A DNA stretch of 64,000 bases, taken from the NCBI GenBank assembly GCA_000620945.1, contig JHZO01000004.1, forward strand, positions 434,001 to 498,000. Reading direction: 5' to 3'. Below are positions 15,636 to 25,113 of the stretch, in pieces. A program made the position numbers and the translations under genes. Source of the DNA: [Clostridium] viride DSM 6836. Lineage in GTDB: Bacteria > Bacillota > Clostridia > Oscillospirales > Oscillospiraceae. Position 1 is the first letter of the stretch, and every line of letters begins with the position of its first letter. The notes under the pieces are model-generated. The model saw nothing but the letters and a program-made list of their open reading frames with translations, was not told the DNA's origin and ran no database searches.

Positions 15636-16568
15636 TTACCGGGCCGAGCCATTTAGTTTGCTTTGCAAAAGATGATCCATGATGCGGACTAAATGTCCAA
15701 TTTCCGGTTTTGCCAGCTGTTCATCGGCACCCAACTGCTTTCCCTTAATGCGCATTTCTTCGGAAATGAGGGAAGAGAAGATTAATACGGGCAGCTTTTG
15801 GAGGAGTCGATCGCTCTTAATCAGCTTTGTCAAGCGATGCCCATCCATTTGCGGCATTTCAATGTCGGTAATGACCATGGAAATCTTATCCTGAATGTTG
15901 CTATGATCCTCCATGGCTTGGATGGCATCCCAAAGCTCCTGGCCGTTTTGGAACATATGGAGGTTGGTATAGCCTGCCTGAGTAAGGGCATCCTCTAACA
16001 TCTTGGACAGCAGGACGGAGTCTTCTGCAATGTAAATGGGAAGGTTATTGCGCGTTCTGGGGCCAAGCTTATCGATGTCCCGCAGCTTAATGGAGGTTTC
16101 TGGAGCAATTTCCGCCACAATCTTTTCAAAGTCCAGGATGGTAACCAAATCAGATCCACACTGGGCAATTCCGGTGATGACTCCGTCGTTGGCACTGGAG
16201 ATGGTTGCATCCGGTTTTTGAATGTCCGTCCAAGAGATTCGGCTGATGCCAACGACCGTGTGAACCCGGAAGGCAATGTGAAGCTGGTTGAAGTTTGTGA
16301 CGATAAAGAGATCCTTGATGCCACGATCCACAGAATGTCCAATGAGGTACTTGGGAAGATCGATCACGGTAAGGACTAGGTCACGGGGCTTGTAAATTCC
16401 CTCCACGGCGGGGTGAACATGGGGCATGTTTTTCACGGGGGCAGAGATCATGATTTCGCGCACTTTGGCGACATTGATACCGTAAAGGTTACCGTCGATG
16501 GTAAACTCCATGATTTCAATTTCATTTGTGCCTGATTCGAGCAGGATTTCGTTCTTTACCTTTGCCAT
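15636..16568 (-). CDS. cheV: Chemotaxis coupling/adaptation protein CheV
   Basis: A 310-residue fusion of an N-terminal CheW-like coupling domain (about 15-155) and a C-terminal receiver domain (about 172-300) with the phospho-acceptor aspartate in VITDIEMPQMDG. In Firmicutes, CheV couples receptors to CheA and adapts signalling when phosphorylated. The start is at ATG 16568, with AAGGAG 11 bases upstream; a GTG at 16580 overlaps that site. The gene lies in the fla/che operon downstream of cheD, with a 42-bp gap. Confidence 0.93.
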   Translation of the reverse strand: MAKVKNEILLESGTNEIEIMEFTIDGNLYGINVAKVREIMISAPVKNMPHVHPAVEGIYKPRDLVLTVIDLPKYLIGHSVDRGIKDLFIVTNFNQLHIAFRVHTVVGISRISWTDIQKPDATISSANDGVITGIAQCGSDLVTILDFEKIVAEIAPETSIKLRDIDKLGPRTRNNLPIYIAEDSVLLSKMLEDALTQAGYTNLHMFQNGQELWDAIQAMEDHSNIQDKISMVITDIEMPQMDGHRLTKLIKSDRLLQKLPVLIFSSLISEEMRIKGKQLGADEQLAKPEIGHLVRIMDHLLQSKLNGSAR

Positions 16569-16610
16569 AATAACTGACACTCCTTTATATGTAGAATATA
16601 AAGCTTAGGC

Positions 16611-17090
16611 TTAGATGACTTGTTCGGGCTTGCCATAGGAGCGAATGGTGGCTTTTCCGCTGGCAACATCAAAGAGTAAGGTGCGAGCCGTGGTTCCCCC
16701 AACATCCTCACCGAGAAGACGAATGCCTTCCTTTTTCAGTATAGTCCGAACGCTGTCAATGTTGCGGACTCCAATGTTTCCAATGGTTCCGCCAGTGAGC
16801 TCAAACATTTTGGCTCCACCCGCGATTTTGGCAACCAAGCGGCTACGTGAACAACCCAAGGCAGTCATTTCGCTCAATGCTTGACGAACTCCCGTGTCCG
16901 CATACTTATATGCGTTTTTCCGTCCCGCCTCCATATTCAACGGTAACATGATGTGGGTCAGCGAGCCAAGATGTAAAATCGGGTCATAGAGACAAATTCC
17001 AACGCAGGAACCTAATGCATAGGTAATCAGGGTGCCAGAGTCTCGTGCGAGCTTCATGTCTGCAATTCCAACGGTTAACTTGTTATCCAT
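16611..17090 (-). CDS. cheD: Receptor glutamine deamidase CheD
   Basis: A 159-residue protein with the CheD fold. The active-site cysteine is in YALGSCVGICLYD and the histidine in LTHIMLP. CheD deamidates receptor glutamines and binds CheC, whose CheY-P phosphatase it stimulates. It overlaps the 3' end of cheC by 8 bp, so coupled translation is likely; its own ribosome binding site is weak. Confidence 0.94.
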   Translation of the reverse strand: MDNKLTVGIADMKLARDSGTLITYALGSCVGICLYDPILHLGSLTHIMLPLNMEAGRKNAYKYADTGVRQALSEMTALGCSRSRLVAKIAGGAKMFELTGGTIGNIGVRNIDSVRTILKKEGIRLLGEDVGGTTARTLLFDVASGKATIRSYGKPEQVI

Positions 17091-17709
17091 AGGGGTTACT
17101 TATCTTTCCGAGTAAAATATTGAGCGAGAGAATATCGGGAGACAGAAGCAAATGACATGGAACCTCGACGTGATTACAGATGAAGTTTCCTCCAATCGTC
17201 ATAATGTAATCCGACTGCCCGCCAAAGGCCGCCATGGGAACGGTGAGGATGGCTCCTTGCATGTCAACGGTAAATGCGGGGACGGTAGGACGAATGGAGA
17301 TGTTTGCTAGGGTGGAGAGTGGGTTAATAAAGGAGGAAATCATAATGTTTCCAACTTCAATAAGGGCAGAGCATTCCAGAGAGGTGAGCTGCTCATAGCT
17401 TTCCACTTGCGTGTCTAGCATATTGGATAGGATTAGGTTAATAAAGTCCAACTGCTGCACGGAAAGAAGAATGCCATTGATCTCACCGCCAAGCTGAACG
17501 AGAACCCCGGCCGTGATGGCCTCGGGTCCGCCAATCCACTCAATGGCATCGTTGTATCCCATAATTCGAACCTCAGGAAGCGTGATTCGAACCTCTTGAT
17601 TTAATAGCTGCGACAAGGCATTGGCTGCATTGCTGGTTCCAATGCTGCCCACTTCACGAAGAATGTCCAGCTCCAAGGTTCCCAAGTCGCTGTAGTTTTT
17701 AATTTCCAT
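17083..17709 (-). CDS. cheC: CheY-P phosphatase CheC
   Basis: A 208-residue two-site CheC phosphatase. The second centre has the expected S-x3-E-x2-N pattern (SALIEVGN). In the first centre (LDILREVGS) the usual asparagine is serine, so that site may be weak or inactive. CheC removes phosphate from CheY-P and is controlled by CheD, encoded immediately downstream with an 8-bp overlap. The start is supported by AAAGGAGG. Confidence 0.93.
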   Translation of the reverse strand: MEIKNYSDLGTLELDILREVGSIGTSNAANALSQLLNQEVRITLPEVRIMGYNDAIEWIGGPEAITAGVLVQLGGEINGILLSVQQLDFINLILSNMLDTQVESYEQLTSLECSALIEVGNIMISSFINPLSTLANISIRPTVPAFTVDMQGAILTVPMAAFGGQSDYIMTIGGNFICNHVEVPCHLLLSPDILSLNILLGKISNPYG

Positions 17710-17729
17710 ACTGTGCCTCCTTTCGGTGA

Positions 17730-18467
17730 TTATCCACGCAAGCCGTTAATGGTGTTTTCAATTTCGTCCGACGTTTGCACCATTTTCAAAGCGTAGCTGT
17801 AGGAACGCTGGGATTCGATCACCTTAGTCAGCTCCGTTGCCAGGTCTGAATTGGAGGCCTCAATGAAGCCTTGCTGTAAGGTGGCATTTTCTAGAATGCG
17901 AGGGGTTCCGTTCTTATCCACGGGCAGGTAGCGGTTGGTACCAACCGGGCGCATTCCGTTGGTATGATCGAAACCATATACGGCGATGGGGAGGTTTCCA
18001 GGATCGGAATCTTCCTTCACTTCTAAGGGCTTTCCATCCTTGTTCAGAACGAAACGACCGTAACCATCGGAGAGCATATATACGGATTCCATGACGCCCT
18101 CCTCGTTGGGGCGCTGAAAGCCGGATAGGGCAAACGAACCTTTTCTAGTATACGAAATTTCTTCCGTAGTAGGATCGTAAAGTCCAAAAAATCCATCGCC
18201 AATGATAGCATAGTCAAGGGTGTGACCGCTTTCCACCAGAGCGCCATCGGAAAAGTCCGTATCGGCCATGATCATCCGCGAACCGGTGCCCCGTGGAAGT
18301 TCTTGCCCGTTCATTCCCTGTAGGTTGCTATACATCAAAGAGGAAAAGGTGGGCTTTTCCGCCTTAAAGCCATAGGTGTTAATGTTGGCGATGTTATTGG
18401 CATGGACATTCAGTCGTTGCTGTTGCTGATTTGCCCCCACCGCTGCGGTATAAAAGGATACATTCAT
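17730..18467 (-). CDS. flhP: Flagellar hook-basal body protein (FlhP/FlgG-like rod protein)
   Basis: A 245-residue rod-family protein. The N-terminal motif ANNIANINTYGFKAEKPTF and the C-terminal coiled segment (ASNSDLATELTKVIESQRSY) are the ends that stack in rod and hook proteins. The middle holds GDGFF. Of the two adjacent paralogues it most resembles FlhP. It is exported by the flagellar type III system. It lies 20 bp after flhO, with AGGAGG before the ATG. The FlgF/FlgG versus FlhO/FlhP naming rests on order and N-terminal sequence. Confidence 0.85.
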   Translation of the reverse strand: MNVSFYTAAVGANQQQQRLNVHANNIANINTYGFKAEKPTFSSLMYSNLQGMNGQELPRGTGSRMIMADTDFSDGALVESGHTLDYAIIGDGFFGLYDPTTEEISYTRKGSFALSGFQRPNEEGVMESVYMLSDGYGRFVLNKDGKPLEVKEDSDPGNLPIAVYGFDHTNGMRPVGTNRYLPVDKNGTPRILENATLQQGFIEASNSDLATELTKVIESQRSYSYALKMVQTSDEIENTINGLRG

Positions 18468-18487
18468 GCGGTAAGCCTCCTACTCCA

Positions 18488-19234
18488 TTACACACGACCG
18501 AGGTCGGTTGTCGACTTTGTCATGAGTTGATCATACATTTTGCTCAGCTGTGCGGCACTTTGCAGTGCGCGCTGGCTGCTGATCATATCCACCATCTGTT
18601 GAACCAAGTCCACATTCGAGCGCTCTAAGATCTTCCAGTGTATGGGGACGTCTGCAGCCTGTGCTCCGTTACCGGAAAAGAGACCACGGGGCGTTTTGGT
18701 CAGCTGCTCGTTATCGGCAAAGGTAAAGACTCCGAGTTTTCCCAGTAGGGTGCCATCCTCCGCCCGAATGGAACCGGAGGAGTCAACATCAATTTGATAG
18801 GTGCCAAGACGAATGGCATTCCCATTGGCATCTAACACGCGGCCTTCATCCGGGAGGGCCAAATAGCCTTCCTCATCCAAGGAAAAGTCCCCGGAGCGAG
18901 TGTAGGCGCGGCCTTGGGCGGTTTGAACTGCGAAGAAACCATCCCCTTCAATGGCAAAGTTCAAAGGCATTCCGGTTGGCTCCAAGGAACCTTGCGTGTA
19001 GTCCGTGTACAATCGGTTGGGGGCGAGAATATAGGAACTTCCACCCAGCTCAACGGGATTGGACTTATCCTTATTGCCAATGCGACTGGTGATGTACTCT
19101 TGGAAGGTACTGTCTGTGTATTGTTCGGCTTTGTATCCCGTGGTAGACAGGTTCGTCATGTTGTTGGCAACGACATCCAACCGACGATTTTGCGAAAGCA
19201 TACCTGAGGTAAGCTGATAGAACCCTTTATACAT
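18488..19234 (-). CDS. flhO: Flagellar hook-basal body protein (FlhO/FlgF-like)
   Basis: A 248-residue rod-type protein with the N-terminus MYKGFYQLTSGMLSQNRRLD, the ANNMTNLSTTGYKAEQ signature, GDGFFAV in the middle and a C-terminal RSNVDLVQQMVDMISSQRAL coil. It resembles Bacillus FlhO. It is one of two adjacent paralogues that probably build the distal rod. The start is supported by AAGGAG. It lies downstream of sigD in the fla/che operon. Confidence 0.85.
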   Translation of the reverse strand: MYKGFYQLTSGMLSQNRRLDVVANNMTNLSTTGYKAEQYTDSTFQEYITSRIGNKDKSNPVELGGSSYILAPNRLYTDYTQGSLEPTGMPLNFAIEGDGFFAVQTAQGRAYTRSGDFSLDEEGYLALPDEGRVLDANGNAIRLGTYQIDVDSSGSIRAEDGTLLGKLGVFTFADNEQLTKTPRGLFSGNGAQAADVPIHWKILERSNVDLVQQMVDMISSQRALQSAAQLSKMYDQLMTKSTTDLGRV

Positions 19235-19301
19235 TCCATTTCACTCCTTGTTCGATGGGGTGTGCAGAGATTGTAGCTTCCATCGATGGGCTACCCTGAT
19301 T

Positions 19302-20129
19302 CTATGCGTTGATATATTGCTCTAAGTAATGACGCAGGCGCTGAATGGCTTTGCTGTGGATTTGCGACACGCGAGGTTCGCTGATTTCCATGATCGACGC
19401 GATCTCACGCATATTAAGTTCTTGTTGGTAGTACAAAGAGAGCACCAGCTGCTCGTTTTCCCGCAAGGAGCCAATGCCTTCCGCCAGCTTTTCACGAAAC
19501 TCGGCTTCCTGTAGGCTTTGCTCTGGCTGTGTGCTGGCATCTTCTGAAGGAATGGGAATTCCCGCGTTCATCAATTCCCGTGTTTCGAACAAGGACTCTA
19601 AGGACAGGATGTTGCACAGATCCAAACTGACCAGGTCCTCCCGATATCGGGCCAAGGAAATGTTCATTTTACGGCAGATTTCCAAATCCGTTGGATAACG
19701 TCCAAGGGTCAGATAAAGTTCCGTGACGGCTTGGTCAATCTCTCGGGAGCGTTTTCTCACGCTGCGCGGAAGCCAATCCTGCCGACGGGCCAAGTCAATG
19801 ATCATGCCGCGAATCCGCTTGGAGACATAGGTTTCAAACTTGATCCCTTTGTCTATCTCGAACTTGTCCACCGCATTGAGTAAGGTGATCACACCCTCAT
19901 TGATGATATCATCCAACTGAGCAAAACTGCTGTACACGCCGTAGATCTGAAGGGCAATGCTTTTGACCAACCACTCATAGCGTAAGACCAAGGGCCACTT
20001 GAGCTCTGGATGACCGGTTTGTTTATACAGGGTCAAAAGCTCGGAGGTCTCCATGCGATCAATGTCCGCCTGGGTATAGGGAGAGGCCGCTTCTAGCGGT
20101 TTCGGAGAAGTAAGATGGTCTGTTGTCAT
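19302..20129 (-). CDS. sigD: Motility sigma factor sigma-D (FliA/SigD)
   Basis: A 275-residue sigma-28 family protein. Region 2 contains QLDDIINEGVITLLNAVDKF, GIKFETYVSKRIRGMIIDLA and RQDWLPRSVR; region 4 contains NMREIASIMEISEPRVSQIH. It directs transcription of late flagellar and chemotaxis genes and is held by FlgM (45470-45790). Three candidate target promoters lie in this window, before fliD, cheA and flgM. The ATG overlaps the flhA stop by 4 bp. Confidence 0.95.
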   Translation of the reverse strand: MTTDHLTSPKPLEAASPYTQADIDRMETSELLTLYKQTGHPELKWPLVLRYEWLVKSIALQIYGVYSSFAQLDDIINEGVITLLNAVDKFEIDKGIKFETYVSKRIRGMIIDLARRQDWLPRSVRKRSREIDQAVTELYLTLGRYPTDLEICRKMNISLARYREDLVSLDLCNILSLESLFETRELMNAGIPIPSEDASTQPEQSLQEAEFREKLAEGIGSLRENEQLVLSLYYQQELNMREIASIMEISEPRVSQIHSKAIQRLRHYLEQYINA

Positions 20130-22222
20130 GTTCCCACCACCCGTTTCACCTCACTGGCTTGCTGCTTCAGTGTAATATTGCCAATGGCTTGAATCTGAAT
20201 GTTGCTGGTGATTTCATGAAAGGACAAGACAAACACATTGGGATAAAACTGGGAAATGATGCGTCCTAAGTAAACACGAATCACCTGACTGGTTAGAAGA
20301 ATTGGGGTTTGTGAAAGCTCTGTGAAGGTTTTAATATGTTCCCCAAGTTGAGAAATAATTTGCTGCATGAGATCGGTGCTCATGGCAAGGTAAACGCCTT
20401 GCTCGTTTCGGTTCAGGGAGGCAATCACTTGCTTTTCGAACTCAGCATCCAAGGTAACCACTCGCAGCTGGCCATGTTCGCAGAAACGACGGGTTATGGT
20501 TCGAGACAGGGCAGCGCGAACGTTTTCCGTGACGAGATCCATATCTCTCGTCACCGTCATGGCTTCTGCGGCGGTGGCAATGATGGTGGACATATCTTTA
20601 ATGGGGATTCCTTCCTTGAGGAGGTTGCGAAGAATCTTTTCCAGATTGGCATACGACAAGATGGCGGGGACGGCTTCTTCAATTAGCTCGGGAGAGTTCT
20701 GTTTGAGGTGATCCACCAAGCGCATGGTCTCGCCGCGATCCAGCAGTTCATAGGAATGCTTTTTGATGGTTTCAGACAGATGTGTCAGCATGACGGAAAG
20801 TGGGTCAATGACCGTGTAACCGTAAATCTCGGCCATTTCCTTGTTTTCCGGGAGAATCCAGCGGGAGGGGATGCCATAGGAGGGTTCGATGGTTTCGATT
20901 CCGTCGATTTCCGAAATGGGGTTGGAGGGTTTGAGGGCCAGATAGTAATCCACTAAGATCTCACCACGGGCGACCTCTTCACCCCGAATTTTAATAACGT
21001 ATTGGTTGGTACCGAGGGAAGAGGAGTCGTGCAGCCGGACGGAAGGAATGACAAAGCCCATATCCTGTGCGTACTGCCGCCGGAAAATCACCACACGGCT
21101 GATCAGGCGACCGCCACGCGCTTCATCCACTAGGGGAATTAAGCTATACCCAAACTCCATTTCAATTGGCTCTACGGTTAAAAGGGAATATACGTTGTTA
21201 ATGTCTTTAAAGTAATCCGTTTCCGAGGGCTGTTCTTCCACGGAGGATGCCTCCGCCACCACAGCTTCCTGCAAGAGTTTTTCCCGATTCATGGAAGCAT
21301 GGATGCGGTTTCCCAGAATAAACAGAATGGCGGACACAATCAGAAGGGGAATGGTTGGGGTCTTCGGCATCACGGCAAGAAAGAGCAAGACAACGCTTGT
21401 CACCATGATAGCGCGCGGCTGCATTTTAAACTGTCGAATCACGTCGAAGTTTAAGCTGTTTTCCGAGACGGAACGAGTCACGATCATGCCCGTTGCGGTG
21501 GAAATGAGAAGGGCAGGTAGCTGAGATACCAGACCGTCACCGATGGTCGCCGTGGAGTATACGGTTAAAACTTGATCCGTTGGCATGCTGCTCAACATGC
21601 CAATGATAAGACCCGCCACGAAGTTAATCACGGTAATGATAAGGGTCATGATGGCATCGCCCTTGACGATCTTGGTCGCACCATCCATGGCACCGAAGAA
21701 ATCAGCTTCTTTTTGAATTTTATGGCGGCGCGCTTTGGCCTCCTGCTCATTAATGAGACCGGAAGATAGATCCGCATCAATAGCCATTTGCTTACCAGGC
21801 ATAGCATCTAAGGTAAAGCGGGCTGCAACCTCGGCCACACGTTCCGCACCCTTGGTGATGACGATAAACTGCACTAAGACGATGATAAGGAAGATGAGAA
21901 TACCAATGACGATGTTGCCACCGGTAATCAGTTCACCGAAGGATTTAATGACGCTACCTGCGTAGCCATCGTTGGATAGAATCAAACGCGTGGAGGACAC
22001 GTTTAGTCCCAAGCGAAAGAGGGTTGTGACCAGCAGCAAGGATGGGAAGATGGAAAACTCCAAGGCATCCTGCGTGTTCATCGTTATGAGGAGAATCAGG
22101 ATGGAGAGCGAGATGTTGATGATAAGAAGAATATCTAAGAGAAAGGGAGGCAGGGGAAGAATGAGAAAAAGGACGATGATGACGACGAAAAGAGATATGA
22201 TATTGTTACCGATTCTTTTCAT
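20126..22222 (-). CDS. flhA: Flagellar export gate protein FlhA
   Basis: A 698-residue export-gate protein of standard length. The N-terminal half has about eight membrane helices and the FHIPEP-type cytoplasmic loop (LDAMPGKQMAIDADL). The C-terminal cytoplasmic domain (from about 345) docks chaperone-substrate complexes. FlhA forms the nonamer ring of the type III gate with FliPQR and FlhB. It is directly followed by sigD with a 4-bp overlap; the flhF and flhG genes often found here are absent. The start follows AAGGAA. Confidence 0.96.
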   Translation of the reverse strand: MKRIGNNIISLFVVIIVLFLILPLPPFLLDILLIINISLSILILLITMNTQDALEFSIFPSLLLVTTLFRLGLNVSSTRLILSNDGYAGSVIKSFGELITGGNIVIGILIFLIIVLVQFIVITKGAERVAEVAARFTLDAMPGKQMAIDADLSSGLINEQEAKARRHKIQKEADFFGAMDGATKIVKGDAIMTLIITVINFVAGLIIGMLSSMPTDQVLTVYSTATIGDGLVSQLPALLISTATGMIVTRSVSENSLNFDVIRQFKMQPRAIMVTSVVLLFLAVMPKTPTIPLLIVSAILFILGNRIHASMNREKLLQEAVVAEASSVEEQPSETDYFKDINNVYSLLTVEPIEMEFGYSLIPLVDEARGGRLISRVVIFRRQYAQDMGFVIPSVRLHDSSSLGTNQYVIKIRGEEVARGEILVDYYLALKPSNPISEIDGIETIEPSYGIPSRWILPENKEMAEIYGYTVIDPLSVMLTHLSETIKKHSYELLDRGETMRLVDHLKQNSPELIEEAVPAILSYANLEKILRNLLKEGIPIKDMSTIIATAAEAMTVTRDMDLVTENVRAALSRTITRRFCEHGQLRVVTLDAEFEKQVIASLNRNEQGVYLAMSTDLMQQIISQLGEHIKTFTELSQTPILLTSQVIRVYLGRIISQFYPNVFVLSFHEITSNIQIQAIGNITLKQQASEVKRVVGT

Positions 22223-22252
22223 GGGGTCACCGCTTTCCTTGAGTAATCCGAG

Positions 22253-23320
22253 TTATGATTGTTTCTTAGTACCAAGCCGATACAGGTACACCAGCACGTC
22301 CGCCACAGCACCATAGAGAGAGGTGGGAATCTCGCGGTTTATTTCGGCGTCCGCATACAGCGCACGCGCCAGAGGAACGTTCTCAATGACGGAGATCTGG
22401 TGTTCCTCTGCGACTTTCACAATACGCAGCGCCAGTTCATCCAATCCTTTTGCAAGCACAATGGGAGCGTTGTCCACATCGGGTTGATAGCGCAGCGCAA
22501 TGGCCACGTGCTGCGGATTTCGGATGACCACATCGGCCTTTGGGACGCTTTGCATCATGCGGGATTGTGCCATTTTACGCTGAGTTTCCTTAATTTTAGC
22601 TTTGATCTTGGGGTCGCCTTCGACCTGTTTATACTCTTCCTTGACTTCCTGCTTGGTCATTTTTAGCTTATTTTCATAATCCCACCATTGATAATAGACA
22701 TCCAGAATGGCGAGTGCGGCAAAGGCAACAATGATCTGCATAATCATCGAAAAGGTGCGCTGAAAGAGTTGGGAGCAGGCGAGACCCAGTTCCATGTTAA
22801 TGTAATTGAAAAATTCATCGGTCATGCCGTGGATGTAACGGTAGATGATGTACAGCAGAACCGATATTTTTAAGATTCCCTTTAAGGCCTCCACCACGCT
22901 GCGGAGGGAAAACAGACGTTTGAATCCTTGTAAAGGGCTGATTCGGTTCCATTTTGGTTTCATCGACTGGCCAGAGACCAGCATTTTGGTTTGAAAAAAG
23001 GTGGCTGCAATGGAAATGATGGAAGCAACGACCATAATGATGCCAGCGGTTTGGGCAAACACCCAAACACTTTCCATCACAAGGTCGTGCAGCACGCCCG
23101 TGACTTGTCCCACCGAAAGATTCTTTGCATACTCCATACAGAGTCGATAGAATTCATCCAGGGATTCCACGATGCCACCGGCGAGCAGTTTGAGGACGAA
23201 AAAGGTGGCAAGGAGAGAGACAACGGCAATGGCATCCTTGCTGAGAAAGACATTACCTTTCTTGCGTTCGTCTCGTCGCTTTTTCGGCGTGGCTCGTTCT
23301 GATTTGTTGCCCTCTGCCAC
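22253..23320 (-). CDS. flhB: Flagellar export switch protein FlhB
   Basis: A 355-residue protein with four membrane helices and a cytoplasmic C-terminal domain that cleaves itself between Asn and Pro. Here the site reads N268-P269-Q270-H271, against the usual NPTH; the essential Asn-Pro is kept but the threonine is glutamine. FlhB switches export from hook to filament subunits with FliK. The start GTG 23320 follows GAGGGGGG. It lies between fliR and flhA. A separate gene at 52012 encodes an FlhB C-terminal-domain homologue. Confidence 0.95.
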   Translation of the reverse strand: MAEGNKSERATPKKRRDERKKGNVFLSKDAIAVVSLLATFFVLKLLAGGIVESLDEFYRLCMEYAKNLSVGQVTGVLHDLVMESVWVFAQTAGIIMVVASIISIAATFFQTKMLVSGQSMKPKWNRISPLQGFKRLFSLRSVVEALKGILKISVLLYIIYRYIHGMTDEFFNYINMELGLACSQLFQRTFSMIMQIIVAFAALAILDVYYQWWDYENKLKMTKQEVKEEYKQVEGDPKIKAKIKETQRKMAQSRMMQSVPKADVVIRNPQHVAIALRYQPDVDNAPIVLAKGLDELALRIVKVAEEHQISVIENVPLARALYADAEINREIPTSLYGAVADVLVYLYRLGTKKQS

Positions 23321-23358
23321 GATGCATCCCCCCTCTCAGATCAGAGGCTGTGGTCCGA

Positions 23359-24123
23359 TTAAGAAGAAAGTTGTAAGAGCTGCTGCAAGGCTCCAAGCAT
23401 CTGGTTCTCGGCAGCCAATAAAAACTGGCTAAAGGGAGTGATGAGTAGAACCATCATGATAAGACCAATGACCACCTTCAGTTCAATGTTAATGGCAAAC
23501 ACATTGATTTGGGGAATCGCCTTCATCAAGATTCCCATGCCAAACTGTCCCATGAGTTCAGCGGCCAGAATGGGAAGAGCCAGCTTTACCGCCAGCAAGG
23601 TACAGGTCACAAACAGCGAGACGATGGCCTCGGACACGTCCGGTCCGAACTGTACCTGCCCAAAGGGAATGATGTCACCGGAGGTCAGCAAAATGCGAAT
23701 GAGGGTGTGATGCCCGTTAGCGGCAAAAAAGAGCAAAAACATTAAGATATTGAGGAAGGTGCTCGTTACCGACATGGAAGTTTGCGATCCGGCATCATAG
23801 ATTTTACCCATGGTAAAACCAAGTTGGGTGTCGATGGCTTCGCCGGCAAGTTGCGGGATGTAAAAAAACAGTTGCATGGTAAAGCCGAGTAAAAATCCTA
23901 AGAACAACTCCAGAAGCAGCGTAACCGCAAAGGCAAGCAGGTGGGTAGGAACCGGAACGCCCCCGGGAGTTAAGGAAATGATGGAGTAGGAAAAGACGAG
24001 AATGAAGCCAGCTCTCACCAGCCCAGGAATCCCTCGACGTGCTAGGATGGGGTTAAAGAGCACAAAACCTGACATTCGCACCAGGATGTAAAGAAATAGG
24101 GTAAAACGCTCCCAGTCGAACAC
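23359..24123 (-). CDS. fliR: Flagellar export gate protein FliR
   Basis: A 254-residue membrane protein with about six hydrophobic helices, of FliR size and in the conserved fliP-fliQ-fliR-flhB order. FliR completes the FliP5-FliQ4-FliR1 core of the export gate. GTG 24123 is preferred, since AAGGGG lies 8 bases upstream; an in-frame GTG at 24132 overlaps that site. Confidence 0.93.
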   Translation of the reverse strand: MFDWERFTLFLYILVRMSGFVLFNPILARRGIPGLVRAGFILVFSYSIISLTPGGVPVPTHLLAFAVTLLLELFLGFLLGFTMQLFFYIPQLAGEAIDTQLGFTMGKIYDAGSQTSMSVTSTFLNILMFLLFFAANGHHTLIRILLTSGDIIPFGQVQFGPDVSEAIVSLFVTCTLLAVKLALPILAAELMGQFGMGILMKAIPQINVFAINIELKVVIGLIMMVLLITPFSQFLLAAENQMLGALQQLLQLSS

Positions 24124-24141
24124 GGTGACCACCCCTTTCCA

Positions 24142-24402
24142 TTAGCCGGTCATCAGGGTAAACAGCGTTTTGGTGTAGTCCAACAAAAGATCCATCATCT
24201 TTCCGCCAAACATCAGACAGACGAGCACAACAACCACTAACTTTAAAGCAAACGAAATGGTTTGTTCATGGATTTGCGTGACGGCCTGAAAAATGGCAAC
24301 GAGGACACCCACCAGCATGCTTAAAATTAGAAGGGGAGCACCAATCTTGAGTGCAACAAAAATACCTTCCCGCAATACTTCACTGACCTGAGTAACATCC
24401 AT
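24142..24402 (-). CDS. fliQ: Flagellar export gate protein FliQ
   Basis: An 86-residue protein with two membrane helices and the family pattern of an N-terminal VLREGIFVALKIGAPLL and a central QAVTQIHEQTISF loop. It is part of the FliPQR export gate. AAGGGGGG lies 6-9 bases before the ATG. Confidence 0.95.
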   Translation of the reverse strand: MDVTQVSEVLREGIFVALKIGAPLLILSMLVGVLVAIFQAVTQIHEQTISFALKLVVVVLVCLMFGGKMMDLLLDYTKTLFTLMTG

Positions 24403-24434
24403 TTCATAGCCCCCCTTTCAAGGATCGTGTATCG

Positions 24435-25100
24435 CTATCGGAAGCCCTGAACCAGGGTAGAAAACAGGAGTTCCCAACCATTCAAAGCAATAAAGAGCAG
24501 GAGCTTAAAGGGCATGGAAATCATGGACGGTGGTAACATAATCATACCCATGGACATTAGAGTGGAAGAGACCACAAGGTCAATCAACATGAAGGGTATG
24601 TAGAGCAGGAACCCGATTTCAAAGGCACGTTTGAGTTCGCAGGTCATAAAGGCGGGAATCACCACGCGCATGGGAAGATCCATGGCAGCCTCGCCGTCAG
24701 CGGGAGCTTCCGTTTTGGATAAATCGCAGTAGAGCTTAATGGTTGAGGTTTCCGTCTGCCGGAGCATAAAGTCCTTCAGCGGAACTTCCGCACGGCTTAC
24801 AAATTCCGTTTGTGAAATCTGATCGGCAACATAGGGGTCATAGGCATTGGTTTTCACATCGGTAATGACCGGACTCATGGTAAACAAGGTTAAAAAAAGG
24901 GCAATGCCAACCAAAACCATGTTGGGAGGGGTTTGCTGGGTACCAATGGCCGAGCGGAGAAAGGATAGGACAATGATATAGCGAGTAAAGGAGGTCATCA
25001 TGACCAAAATGGAAGGCAGCAGGGCAATGACCGTGGTGAGTGCTAGAATTTCCAGCGTTTGCACGTGATTGCCATTTACGTTGATCAATGCCTCCGGCAT
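24435..25100 (-). CDS. fliP: Flagellar export gate protein FliP
   Basis: A 221-residue protein with four hydrophobic helices. The conserved stretches MMTSFTRYIIVLSFLRSAIG, GTQQTPPNMVLVG and FMLIDLVVSSTLMSMGMIML are all present. It forms the pentamer core of the export gate. The length is that of the short FliP form without a long signal peptide. The start is supported by AAAGGAGG. Confidence 0.96.
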   Translation of the reverse strand: MPEALINVNGNHVQTLEILALTTVIALLPSILVMMTSFTRYIIVLSFLRSAIGTQQTPPNMVLVGIALFLTLFTMSPVITDVKTNAYDPYVADQISQTEFVSRAEVPLKDFMLRQTETSTIKLYCDLSKTEAPADGEAAMDLPMRVVIPAFMTCELKRAFEIGFLLYIPFMLIDLVVSSTLMSMGMIMLPPSMISMPFKLLLFIALNGWELLFSTLVQGFR

Positions 25101-25113
25101 GGGGGTCCCTCCT

